Shown piece after piece: positions 48,701-59,365 of a stretch of 64,000 nt of DNA. Position 1 is the stretch's first letter, and each line of letters starts with the position of its first letter. The position numbers and the translations under genes were made by a program. The notes under the pieces were generated by a model. That model did no database searches and was not told where the DNA came from. It worked only from the letters and a program-made list of their open reading frames with translations. This stretch comes from Homarus americanus (Eukaryota > Arthropoda > Malacostraca > Decapoda > Nephropidae), in NCBI RefSeq assembly GCF_018991925.1, contig NW_024753828.1:5949942-6013941 (forward strand), given 5' to 3'.

Positions 48701-51700
48701 AAACAGTTGTATCCTGCAGGTGCAGAAAAACGAAGGACGTAAATACTGTACAAGGAGCTAGCGTTTGCAGCGCAGGAGAGGCGCCCGAATAGCTAACAAC
48801 CAATCAGCAAGTTTCCCCTACTGAAACACTGTGTAAATACGTGGATCATGGCCACTTATGGAGAATATTTTGATTAATATTGAAGAGTTGGGTGCATGTA
48901 AGGCAATAAAAAAATCTGATATAATAATAAAACTATCATGTAATTCTATATTTGATAGTATATTCGATAGGGCCTAAAACAAAGCGTATGGGCGCTGTCC
49001 GATTTCATTAGTCGCTTGTGAATTTTGTGTAAAATATTGCTAATTACTGAAATATGATTAAGATTTTAATATCATTATCCATAAGATACTTTAAATATGG
49101 GTGAACAAATTTATTACAATTCTGTAATTGCAAAAATTAAGACTTAAATTAACATGAAATTAGTCGTATTTCGTGTTTATATATGCGAATACCTGTAAAC
49201 AACACAATGTAGCCGCGAGACGAGAGAGCATACGCAGTGGACAACTTTACCTGTAGAAAATATGGATCAAGCCTTGCAAGTAATAGAGGAAAGATATTAC
49301 ACCAATACCTCACAAATCCTCAATTCTTACAGTACAATCTGCCACTGAAGTAGAAAGCTATCACGGTGTCCTTTACGTTCAGTTCTCACAGTTTTATTGT
49401 TTTCTGAAGACTGTGTTGTAGAACAGTTATTCCCAAGACTCGGTACGGTCGTATTTTTTATTGACAGTCCGGGAAAGCTAACGCGTTAGCTATTCCTCGC
49501 ATCTTAAAATGCCGTACAAAATTTGGCCTTATTGTAACTATACCAACCGGCACTGGAGCTACAACGGGAAGGGTGGTGTACAATGTGTCAATACTACTAC
49601 CATTACTACTACTACTAATAATAATACATGTACTTGGTCACTATTGTATCCAGATGCTGTATAGATAGACACTCACGAGCAATCTGAGGTGTTATATCTA
49701 TCTCAATCGTCCTTCCTTTCTTACTACGAAGGTTCAGCTTCATGGCAGGAGACTGTGGGATTGACGTCACTGACACACCCTGCACTGTGATGGTCCTCAG
49801 AATCTGCTCCAGCCTGAACATGGACAATTATTCTATTTTGTTTGCTGTCAATGACAATTAGATCTGTAACTGCTCAAACAAACTGAAGAATACTCATATG
49901 TACAGTAAATTAACCTTAAAATGTATTCTTTACTTGAATTAATGTGATCACTGCACTAATTTTATGACGTCAATATTTAAAAGATATCAGAGAAAGTTTT
50001 CAAAAGCTAAAATTTCTTACTTCAACTTTTTCATTACAGAGAATGGGACCAAGACTAAACTAGTACTGGTGTACAGAAACCATCACCAAATCTTCAAAGT
50101 ACAATGGATCATCAACTGATAAAGGTTACCTGCCACCAGCCACTTTCTCCTATACGTAATTCAGAATATTGCATTCATTAAACGAATTTTAAAGCAATAA
50201 CACCATCTAACTACCGTACTACATTATACACTTAATGATATCAAGCATAGTAATATCTTAAAAGTATAGTCTAGCTTCTTTTAATAAAATTTAGCTTCTA
50301 CAAACTTTACTGGAGTTTTCTAACATGAAAGAAAGGCAAAGACTTGTAGACAGAATACCTTTCGAAGATGTGGATACGTAGAGCCTCACTGTTCAAGTTA
50401 CGCCTGTTGCTACAGAAGTTCTTCTTCTTATTGATATTCACATTCCTTTTTTTGTTCAGACTGTAATATCGGTACTTTGATCTCTCCTCCCGAGTTATCT
50501 GGAGAAAAGATATTAAGGTCACTCCATCTGCTTGGAGGAACAACATAATATTCACAGGTATAAGATCTCACTCAACAATGTCCCACAGAACTAATAAAAT
50601 GTGTGATTTTTTCTTTCCATGTAGTGTAAGTGTGTTCATGTAAACGTTCTCATCCATGCACACATGGTCTGACCCACCTTAAAGTTGCTACTGACAAAGG
50701 GTTCTCCAAGCACTAAGATCAAATCAAAGTCTTCCTCCATACCAACAGTGAGGTTTTCATAGGCAGTGCCACAGCGCCTGATGGTGGTGCCCTTCAGAAT
50801 GTCCGTCTCCTCCTGCAGGCGATGATTCAGTTCTTTCACCAGCTTGTTCACCATCTGGTGCCGGAGTACAATATGAATCAAATACTGTTAATCATTTACA
50901 GTGTTAGTTGAACAAATATTAAAAACTGTTCACCATCTACAAATAAACTGAGTTATTAGATGCACTAACATTTTTTTTCTGGTTGACAGCACACGAGGCC
51001 TTTTTATTCATCTCATGCAAAATCTTCTGCACCAACACGTCCTGCGGGAATAACAAATAAATAAATTACCGAGACATACACTGCTGTGCTTGTATCATAA
51101 CTGTGCTCACTAAGTAAGATCAACCATGGGAAGAAATTTTCTAAGAAATATTATTATTATTATTTTGATTAATATCATTATTGAACATTGTTATGATTAG
51201 TGTATTATCATCAACTATTTTTATTACTATTATTACAGGGTATTTAGTGTCTTGTATTATAATTAACACACACACACACAACCGCTGCTTGTTGATAAGC
51301 ATTCAATCTAGGAATATTAATTCATCAATATATAACACCAACTAGAACCAATGTATTACCTGTAAATCATTCATGTGCTCAGTTGTCGTCTTCTGTTACT
51401 GAACACTCACATATTATATCCAGCATTTATTTATAACTAAATTACTGTGACTACATCATAATACAGCATGTGGCTTCCAATAAAATTAAATATTTGCCGG
51501 TTGACTGAAAAATGTATATAACTATATGAACCTAATTTGTTTATATTAATTTTCTAAATAATAAACAACTATTCCTGAAGGGTTAGAAATGACAACTTTG
51601 TCTCACCTTCCGGTCGTCTCAACATTATCAGTACAGTAACACCATGGTCACCACGTGTCTAATACAAGCAATAATGGTGTGTCATGGCGGAAATTCCTCT

Positions 51701-51873
51701 AAAATGCTCCACTACAGTATTCCCTACTTTTTCTAAAACAGTTACACCACAACTACCACTACTAGCTATGCTACGTAGTTACAATTAGCAGTGCCGCTAC
51801 TGCCAACACTGCTGTCATGTAGTAAACAGAATATCGGGTATAAAGCATCACTTACCTCTTCTGGGAGCGGCAT
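45702..51873 (-). CDS. cGAS-like receptor paralogue C
   Basis: Exons on the minus strand: 51873-51856, 51041-50970, 50854-50678, 50498-50359, 49813-49677, 48138-47932, 46409-46272, 45889-45702 (stop TAG). All introns are GT-AG with phases 0,0,0,2,1,1,1; the product is 358 aa. Exons 3-8 have exactly the same lengths as in paralogue B, and in exon 7 I count 36 of 45 residues identical to B against 23 of 45 between A and B. Active-site acids D72, D74 and D175 are present, but the Gly-Ser motif is G59-T60, and the strand that is S-F-S in B is G238-C-Y240 here, with E243 kept. F278 replaces human Tyr436. There is no zinc thumb. It is probably still a nucleotidyltransferase with changed nucleotide preference; that is inference. 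It is convergent with B, with about 4.1 kb between the stop codons. Intron 6 carries a LINE fragment and a MITE. Confidence 0.88.
46741..47219 (-). mobile_element. LINE (non-LTR retrotransposon) 3' fragment in intron 6 of cGLR C
   Basis: Minus-strand frames match the C-terminal end of LINE reverse transcriptases: VENVQRRATRLVPALRHLSY and then, after a frameshift near 47105, a part with RGHSSRLKKLQVQK and VVNSWNNLPESVV. The RT catalytic core is absent. A related copy lies at 56946-57250. Confidence 0.75.
47462..47780 (+). mobile_element. short inverted-repeat element (MITE), copy 2, in intron 6 of cGLR C
   Basis: Same element as 40750-41087: starts GGGACGGATCCAAG, contains AACATGGCGAGCACAG, ends CCTGGTTCCGCCC. 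Same plus-strand orientation, so it is antisense to gene C while copy 1 is sense to gene B. Confidence 0.65.
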
Positions 51874-51936
51874 AGTTGTACAGCTAATTGCCGGAAGAAG
51901 AATGACACAGCTGTTCCCAACCTGCGGAGTTTTGGA

Positions 51937-51945
51937 CTTTATATA
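51937..51945 (-). promoter_or_regulatory. TATA-like box upstream of cGLR C
   Basis: TATATAAAG on the minus strand, 64 bp above the start codon of paralogue C, in otherwise mixed sequence. Counting 30 bp downstream puts a start near 51915, leaving a 5' UTR of about 40 bases. An initiator-like TCATTC at about 51905-51900 is slightly too far away. No equivalent was seen for A or B. Confidence 0.35.
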
Positions 51946-51964
51946 CTATTATTGAGCACCTGAT

Positions 51965-51992
51965 AACACACACACACACACACTCACACTCA

Positions 51993-52027
<35 letters not shown>
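51965..52027. repeat. (AC)n microsatellite upstream of cGLR C
   Basis: AC with ACTC interruptions, 90-155 bp above the start codon. Confidence 0.9.
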
Positions 52028-52029
<2 letters not shown>

Positions 52030-52132
52030 CTATCGAAATATAACACCTGTCGCACATGATCTACACGTGTTATCACTGTTTGTTAATATCTTCACCCAAC
52101 CAAACTTATAACTTGCCCACACCTGTTGTATG

Positions 52133-52245
52133 GGAACACCTGATGAACCTAACCTAACCTCAAGCTTCCAGGCAGCATTAGGGTATATAATTATCAGGTG
52201 AAATAAGCTGAGGGAGTTAATCTTCATGCGATCAGAGATAACCTA
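52133..52245. mobile_element. foldback-family copy upstream of cGLR C
   Basis: AACACCTGATGAACCTAACC at the left; CAGGTGAAATAAGCTGAGGG and GTTAATCTTCATGCGATC at the right; a short CCTAA core. About 260 bp upstream of the cGLR C start codon. Confidence 0.5.
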
Positions 52246-52669
52246 CATGCAGAACTATTTTGATCCAGGTATCTGAAGTTGAATTTCAATAACCTACTGA
52301 CTATATACAGTATATATATTTATTTTATTTAATGATTTGGTGTTATCGCACAATACCATGTAAGGCGCAGTGGGGTTAATGTGTGTTATACGTCGCGGCC
52401 GCTTGGTGGTGTCATATTCGGAGGTGAACGCGATCGCCCAATGGAATGCTCTAATGCTCCATGCTCTTATAGCTCCAGAATCGTTGCTTCAACTAATACC
52501 ATACCAAGTTAGGTCGATAGCAGGGAGGTATTGGCCGAGTGTTACCACTAGGGAGGTGGTGGTGGCAGGCAACAACATGTAACAGTGAGTCTGGCAGTGC
52601 AGGATTGAGAGGAAATATGGTTGGCCGCTTGTGATCACAGTGTGGGGACACTAATGTCGCCGCTCCTTA
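52246..52669. other. no gene seen
   Basis: The GC-richer stretch 52360-52620 has an open 70-codon frame without recognisable domains; it may be an upstream part of the adjacent LINE remnant. Confidence 0.35.
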
Positions 52670-53032
52670 TTGACCGTGGCAGATCTAAACGCATTTCATA
52701 TAAAACTCGTCCCTCAATATTGTCAATGCCTACTGTATGTGCCTCCCTCCACCCCTACTGTACCTGTCCCACCACACCATATCACCCCCACTGTACTTCG
52801 CCACTCTGAGTACATAGACAACCCTGAGCCTGGCCGCACTGTTTGTAAACATTGTGGTCAACCCGACTCACACTCTCTCACTACATCCTCACTTGCCCTA
52901 TGACCTCCTCCTACAGGTCCCCAGCCGTTACCAACACCTCTTCCCTCCCTGACCAGATATCCCTCCTCCTAGTGACAGGCCTGGCACTTGCCATTATTAG
53001 GGACCTGCCACACTTTGCTGTAAACAGATGAA
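52670..53032 (+). mobile_element. LINE C-terminal fragment with CCHC-like motif, frameshifted
   Basis: Frame at 52670-52883 ends with VCKHCGQPDSHSLT and resumes in another frame as YILTCPMTSS up to a stop at about 53030. The joined Cys-x2-Cys...His-x4-Cys pattern is typical of the tail of many non-LTR retrotransposon proteins. One frameshift near 52882. Confidence 0.6.
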
Positions 53033-53271
53033 ATGTACCGGGAATTTTCCCTCACACACTCACCATTCTGTCACTTTATGTAACTTGCTGACAAAACCCA
53101 TGACCCTTCAGGCTTTTGCGCCCTTAATGCAGGAGTCATACAGGCAAGCATGAACTCCGCATGCTTCACAGATGGGCGCTGTAAACGCTTCCGCGCTTCA
53201 CCTTGCACAGGATGTACGGGGGTGCCCAACAATCTAGCCCCCCTCGGGGGCAATCTAAAAATCTATTTAGT

Positions 53272-53512
53272 GGATCACCTGAAGATTAGCCACCCCAGTT
53301 TATTTCACCTGATGATTAATCACTCAACGTTAGTCTACCTATCATAATTTAACCTAACAAACTAATCTTATAGTCCCCAGGTAGTGCTGGGGTGGTCAAT
53401 CATCAGGTTAGATAAGCTGGGTGGTCAATCATCAGGTGAAATAAGCTGGGTGGTCAATCACCAGGAGAACTAAGCTGGGGTGTTAATCACTAGGTTAGGT
53501 TAGCTTAGTTTT
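53272..53512. mobile_element. foldback-family copy with duplicated right arm
   Basis: Left arm GGATCACCTGAAGATTAGCC, then TTATTTCACCTGATGATTAA. On the right, GGTCAATCATCAGG and TAAGCTGGGTGGTCAATCA occur three times in tandem. Clear arm symmetry around a CCTAAC core. Confidence 0.6.
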
Positions 53513-53775
53513 ATTCAATGATAGTTTAGTTCTCATTAACGCCTCACCCACCACCACCGTCGTCAATAAGATTTACGTGTTATGAACCTGTGTGGTGAAA
53601 ACTGACGTAATTCCTGTGATTATCACGTCATCAGTTATTGGAACTGGACCTTTACACAAACTTTAACCTCAGTATTTACAGTGAATCTGATAGTCGATGA
53701 ATATGTCTTCATAAATTAATAAATAGATTAATAATTACTATATTACCTCGAGTTGCAATGACAGATGTATGCTAA

Positions 53776-53777
<2 letters not shown>

Positions 53778-53855
<78 letters not shown>
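53778..53855. repeat. (AT)n microsatellite, about 38 units
   Basis: Perfect TA alternation; can form cruciform DNA. Confidence 0.95.
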
Positions 53856-53856
<1 letters not shown>

Positions 53857-54604
53857 ATATATACCTATTGTACATATATAATTTATATTTATGTATGTAT
53901 GAAGTATTTAATTATACGGAATCTGTTAACATGGCAACACTTGTATTATTATAAAGGTTTACCTACATCAGCTGACAATGGTCTCCTACGCTATATACTT
54001 ACCACTTTTACTGTTATTCCTGTTCGCTATGTTGTTTATCTTCTGTTTCTAATCAACTATCAAGATTATTTAGCACCAAGTTATGAGAGCAAGTGTTGGG
54101 ATTGTAATGTTCACCCAACCAACACGTGGAAATTAACTCAGCAAGCGACTTCACTGTCTTCAGAAAATATACACTAGCAGTCAGCACAAGGCGTGTAACT
54201 TATACACTGATCGGTGGGTCACTAGCGCCGTACAGTAGTCTAGGCCACTGTGAAGTGTTCGGTGTGAGCAAACATCTGACACGAAGCGTTCATGTTGTGA
54301 TCTGTATAACTGCCTGACGCACGATGACTCCTACCATCATGCGGTATAACCAGTCAAGGAATGTCAATATCTAGTTATTTTACTATTCATAAGTAAATAT
54401 AGATATAAACTCTGTCAATGATAGATATTAAGGTAGTATCTTTTATGTAAATGGATCTGTTTATTACTTATATGTGACGGTCGGATACAGCAACTTGTCT
54501 CTGCCAGGTCAGCTGTGTGTTGCCTCAGGTGATTGTTGATTGGTCGGTTGAAAGTATGACGTCATAGAGCGGCAGGAGCTGGTCTGAGTTGACGACCGAT
54601 TGGC
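53856..54604. other. no gene seen
   Basis: Unremarkable mixed sequence. Confidence 0.4.
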
Positions 54605-54619
54605 TAATTTTTCTCGTTT

Positions 54620-54875
54620 GCTTACTTTCTCTCACCCTATTTCTCCCTCTCATACACTCCCTCCCGCTTTTTATTTCCCCTCCCACTCAGATCACACCGT
54701 CACCCTTCTCTCTTCCTCTCTTCACCCTCCCATCTTCTCCCCTCCTTCCACCCCCTCCTCCTCCTTTCTACCCGTCACCCTTGGCTTTCTCCTCCCTATC
54801 TCCTCCTTCTCCTCGTATGCCATCACCCATCATCCTTCTCCTCTTTTCATATCATCATCTTCCTTCTCATGCTCC
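54620..54875. repeat. pyrimidine-rich tract
   Basis: CT-rich low complexity with spurious open frames. Confidence 0.8.
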
Positions 54876-54884
54876 TGACAGTTG

Positions 54885-55540
54885 TAGCATTAGTAAATAT
54901 GACAAATTTTGTAACAAGAGGTACCGGTATGGCCAGCATAAGGACAGAACCAGACAATGTGATGTAGTCGTGGCCAGAATTAGGCTAGGATACAGACACA
55001 TCTGGCAAGTTAGTAACGCTGTACCCATACCGGAACACTCAGCATGTAAACTTTGTGATAAACCTTAAAAGCATACACTTGAACACTATATTATTGAATG
55101 TGACACTGTCAAAGACTTCAGGCCACCTGACTTACTGTATCTTGAACTATGTAATTACTTCATTGAATCAGGTGTGCTTGAGGACATTCTTGCTGTTTAT
55201 CCCAAATTTGCTAGCCCACACTGATTAGTCTTCAATTAGAATATGACTCCAATGTATGTGATCCACTGACCTATATATGCTGCTGGTGAATGTGATGTAT
55301 TTCCTTCTTTGTGTACGAACCTCTGTCCTGCATGGCAGTGAACAGTGACATTATCCATATGAACCTGACCTACATGTATATACATTTATAGTTGTTAATG
55401 AATATGATGTATTTCTTTGTGTGTGAACCTCTGTCCTGCGTGACAGTGAGAAGTGATACCACCCTCAGTGTCAAGACCTGACTGAATTACTCAGAATAGG
55501 CAAACTGTACTACAAGCTCTGCCAATAAATTTGTTAAACT
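54885..55540 (+). mobile_element. LINE C-terminal fragment and 3' UTR
   Basis: Contains DVVVARIRLGYRHIWQVSN, CKLCDKP, an in-frame TAA, then HTLEHYIIECD in the same frame and a stop near 55224. This is another Cys-x2-Cys...His-x4-Cys LINE tail, from a different family to the 46.7-kb copy. A possible AATAAA precedes the pyrimidine tract at about 55525. Confidence 0.6.
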
Positions 55541-55544
55541 AGAA

Positions 55545-55768
55545 AACCTCCTTCTCTTTTTCTATCTCCTCCTCTTCTTCTCCTCTACCACTTCTCGTTC
55601 TCTCCTCATTTTCTATCCTCATATTCCTCCTCTTCCTCTTTCTTATTCTCGTTCTTTCTCTCCTCCTGTACTTCCTTTTCTTCCTCCTCTTCCATCTCTT
55701 TCAATCTCTCCCTTCTTCCTCTTTCTCTCCCCTCTTCCTATCTCCCCCTCCCTCCTCCTCCTCCTGGT
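55545..55768. repeat. pyrimidine-rich tract
   Basis: CTCCTCTTCTTCTCC-type sequence flanking the candidate exon. Confidence 0.8.
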
Positions 55769-55783
55769 GACCCCTGCAGGTAC

Positions 55784-55901
55784 TTCCCCCAGCAGGTAGG
55801 CAGCAGGTCTTCTCCCCTCGCTGGTGTAGGAGAGCTCGAGGGCGTCAACGGAAGTGATCGCGTCAATTTGGTGGATCTTAAATTGCATATTCTTCGTCTT
55901 C
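55784..55901 (-). CDS. candidate internal coding exon, unrecognised
   Basis: On the minus strand an acceptor (AGTTTCCAG, 55902-55910) opens 39 codons of balanced, protein-like composition (contains MQFKIHQIDAITSVDALELS, then a stretch with SYTSEGRRPAAYLLGE). A weak GTACCT donor ends it at 55784; a donor a few bases further on is also possible. The entry phase would be 1. It directly abuts a long pyrimidine tract that supplies low-complexity ORF extensions, so only this segment is proposed. No neighbouring exon of the same gene was found, and I do not recognise the protein. Confidence 0.35.
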
Positions 55902-56210
55902 CTGGAAACTGGTCTGGGAGGAAGGGGCGCCAGCCTTTACTATCATCTTACGCACTTACAGAGAGGAACTTTATATTTTAGATTAGTTTTGAGGGGTGGA
56001 CTTGTTTCGGAGGATCTAATGAACGAAATTTTACGATAATGAGATGAGTCACAGGTGATAAAGTGGTCCGGAAAACAGGCTAATCGTCTATTTGCGAAGA
56101 CGATCAACACTTTTATTATTATTGTTATTATTATCGTTTCTCAGTCAATGTTACCTGTCTTAAATTATTTCCCGTGGAAGTTCTCTTAACCAGGTAAGGC
56201 TGTGGGTCTA

Positions 56211-56385
56211 AGATCACCTGAAGATTAGCTTATCCCTTAATTTATTTCACCGTAAGATAACAACCCTAACGTGAACCTAAATTAACCACCCTGACGCTAA
56301 CCCTAACGCTAACCTAATCTAACCACCCTGACGCTAACCTAACCTAACCAACCTAACCTAACCTAACCTGTACATAAGTATCTCC
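56211..56385. mobile_element. foldback-family copy with CCTAA core
   Basis: AGATCACCTGAAGATTAGC, TTAATTTATTTCACCG, then repeated CCACCCTGACGCTAACCTAA and a (CCTAA)n run to 56368. The right arm is missing. Confidence 0.5.
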
Positions 56386-56945
56386 CCAGACCAGGCGAAG
56401 TGTTATTCCCTGAGTCAAGCAAATAAAGCGGGTATAAACAATGTAAACAGTTTGGGATATTTTTTGTCACCAGTTGACTGACACAACTTTGAGATATCGA
56501 TGACGCATTGAAATTGAAATTGAAATACTTTATTGACAATAAAACTATAACATTAAAAGGACAGGTAGTGTATACCGCTCCCTCGATGACGTAAGTGTTT
56601 CCAGGGTTCAGGAACAGCTTTTCGACACATCAGACTCAATCATCCAAAATCGAACCATTTTACGAACTAAAATATTAGCATATAATCTTGTGAAATATAT
56701 TGCCTTATACTTTATAATTAGAAGAGATAAAGACAAAGATATCTAAAGACACATGTGTTGAAAAACGAAGAAGTAAAATACGAGCCAACTCAGTCCTTCA
56801 TGGCACTGGCGGGTTTGGTCACGTCTTGAATCTGTCTCGTTTCACGGCTTCGGATTTATGAGAATGTCAACAGAGGGCTCGCACAGTCGCAGTGCTGTCT
56901 CTGCCTTAGTGCGGGTAAGGAAGTACAGAAGGCTTACTATATACT
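56386..56945. other. no gene seen
   Basis: Mixed sequence, including GAAATTGAAATTGAAATACT at about 56510. Confidence 0.4.
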
Positions 56946-57250
56946 TTTATTCTTTTCGCCACTGATCGGCACGTTAGCCGCTTGGGCGGTCGGTCACGTC
57001 TCGATACGCATTGTTGGCGGATAATGGGCATGCGCTGGCTCCTGAATATATCGGAACCTGCTCCAGTGTTGGTCAAGTCTGACCTTGAAAGAGCTCACAC
57101 TCGGTGTCGTCACAACACACTCTGGCAGATTGTTTCAAGAGTTCACAATTCTCACTCCGAAAAGATTCGCCCTCACAGTTTTCTGGACTTGTGGCTTCTT
57201 CAACCTTGAGCTGTGATCCCTTGTGGGGTGGACGTCCGCCAGCTCCAAAC
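56946..57250 (-). mobile_element. LINE 3' fragment, second copy
   Basis: Minus-strand sequence closely resembles the 46741-47219 fragment (LELADVHPTRDHSSRLKK, then a VNSWNNLPE-like stretch at the nucleotide level), with frame breaks. Dead copy of the same LINE family. Confidence 0.65.
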
Positions 57251-57314
57251 AAGTAGCCGGTGAAGAGAATGGATTTGACGATATCTGCAAAGTATAGCGA
57301 AGTGTCGTCAGTTT

Positions 57315-57560
57315 AGTGGAGGTAAGTGTTTGTAAATGTCTTGAAGCTTTCGCAAGTGTCACAAAGTGTTAATAAGTGTCGTAAATTAGTTCTAAGTGTC
57401 TCAAAGTGGTCTTAAGTTTCAATAACGTACTTTTAAGTGCCGTAAAGTTTCCATAAATATTGGGAAGTGAACATGTGTATCATAACGTGTTCGTAAGTAA
57501 CGTAAAGTGTTCAAAAGTACTGTACTGTAAAACCGTTTGTGTTATGAAGCTTTGTAAGTG
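57315..57560. repeat. degenerate AAGTGTCGTAAAGT repeat
   Basis: Words of the type AAGTGT(C/T)(G/T)TAA recur every 16-22 bp, heavily diverged. Confidence 0.55.
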
Positions 57561-58984
57561 ATGGGAAGTGTTTGGGTCATGGTGGCTTACAGGTGTCACT
57601 AAGTATTGTGGGCGCCAAAAACACCCGTCTCTTATTGCCGGGAAGTAGCAGTGTACAATATGTTGTTTGGGTGAAAACTTGGACTGATAGTTCGAGGATC
57701 ACAAGTGTACAGCAGACGTTGTTGTATTGCTTCCTGTGATCGTCCTCAGGCGTTATAGCATGTGGTCTGCCGCTGCCTGGCCTCGTCTCTACACTTGTCT
57801 CTGTTTTTCATCTTGCAGTCCACACACACACACACACACAGAGTGAACTTCAGAAACCCAGTGTGACTTCACGGTTGCGAAGGTAAATACTTGGGGAAAA
57901 TTGCAGTGAGCGAGTATACACAGTTGTCACCCTCCCGCCCCCCTGCACAAGGCTTATACTCCCTCACACCTGCCAGCTCTATTTCGCGACGCCCTGACTA
58001 ATGAGAAAAATTATGAGAAACGCGGACGATTTTTTTTGGTGGGGGGGAGGAGGGGGGGGGGGAGGATTACGAATGTGTTTTTATTTTTTATTCTGTGTCG
58101 TAAAAAAATATTAAGATGTGATGATTTTATTTAATATACATACTGCATATGTATAAAGATGAGGATGAGAGAGGAAGGTAATTACGAGTTTGTGATGATT
58201 ATATAATAACAAAAAGGGTTAATGTTAGGTTAAGTTAGGTTATTGTTGTCTTTAATTTTTATTGTTATTGGTAAACCAACTAAGCCATGGTGATTCGTGT
58301 TAAGGAGAAGAAGTTTGAATGCAACAATATAATCAGATGATCCGTGAAAATGAAATAAATATGTTTATTCACTCTGGATAGCAGCAATAAGTGCCATAAC
58401 CCAGGACAGTCATAAACTCTTGAAGCTCCACCAGTAGATGATAAGTGACAAATGAGCATCAGATCAAAGCCTTTCTTGCACCCATTAAATGCAATAATCT
58501 GATGGAATAGCAAAGTCAATATTTAGCCCTGCAATACTTGCATTACTCATTCTTTCTCATTATTTCTTATTACTTTGTTCACCTGCTTCCAAGAATAAAC
58601 ACCAAACCGATGATAATGAAGTATTCTATGGATCGACAGATATAAAGAAAAAAGAGAAACATATCAGAGGAACAATGAAACAAGAGAGCTTCACCGCACT
58701 GGCTTTGGAGACGGTATCCGAATCTCCTGCGTGTGTGTGTGTGTGCGTGCGTGCGGGTGGGCGAGTGCTATCGAACACCTTCTGCCAGGCGTTTATTAAA
58801 CTCTGGGAGTATAAGTGTCGGGGTTGAGGCACTTTGATGCCAGTGAGCCGTGTGCGGGCGGTGGAGGAGGAAAAGAGTACGCCGGGAAGAGAAGTGTTTG
58901 AGAGGGACTCCACCCCGGCTTTTTCGCCTCACACAAGAAGGAAGGAATATTGAGACAGAAACCATTAAATAGTGTTAGATATTC
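57561..58984. other. no gene seen
   Basis: Includes a G-run region at 58038-58066 (potential G-quadruplex), (AC)n at 57822-57840 and (GT)n at 58730-58744. A minus-strand frame at 58626-58913 is not supported by splice context. Confidence 0.4.
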
Positions 58985-59110
58985 GGGATCACCTGATGAA
59001 TATCCACCTCAGTTTATTTCACCTAGAGATTAACTACCCCAACCTCTATTTTCGGGAATGAGGTTAATTTAGGTTAGCAATAGGGTGGTTAATCTTAGCT
59101 AATCGACTAA
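58985..59110. mobile_element. foldback-family copy
   Basis: GGGATCACCTGATGAATATC, CAGTTTATTTCACCTAG and ACTACCCCAACC, followed by AGGTTAATTTAGGTTAGC. A left-arm copy. Confidence 0.5.
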
Positions 59111-59164
59111 TTGAAATTTAACGAAACATTTATTTAAGACAAGCCTGATTTTCTAATTTTGCTC

Positions 59165-59365
59165 AGTGGTTAAATTAGGTTAGGTTAACTTAGTGAGGTT
59201 AGGTTAAGCTTGATCAGGTTAGGTTAAGCTTGATCAGGTTAGGTTAAGCTTGGTCAGGTTAGGCTAAATAAAGTTTGGTTAGCTTAATTTTGGTTAGGTT
59301 TAATTAGTTCAGGGTAGGTTAAGTTAGTTTTGACTGTTACGTTACGGTTAAATTAGGTTAAGTTT
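59165..59365. repeat. TTAGG-derived 20-bp repeat
   Basis: GGTTAGGTTAAGCTTGATCA is repeated three times, then AGGTTAAGTTAGTTT drift. Confidence 0.75.

Noticed and set aside
51688..51697. NF-kappaB-like site CGGAAATTCC in intron 1 of cGLR C
   Set aside because: One mismatch to the consensus, a single occurrence and no positional support; expected by chance in this much sequence.
58626..58913. 95-codon minus-strand frame
   Set aside because: Contains a GT microsatellite and a hydrophobic tail with no donor or acceptor of quality; coding status unsupported.
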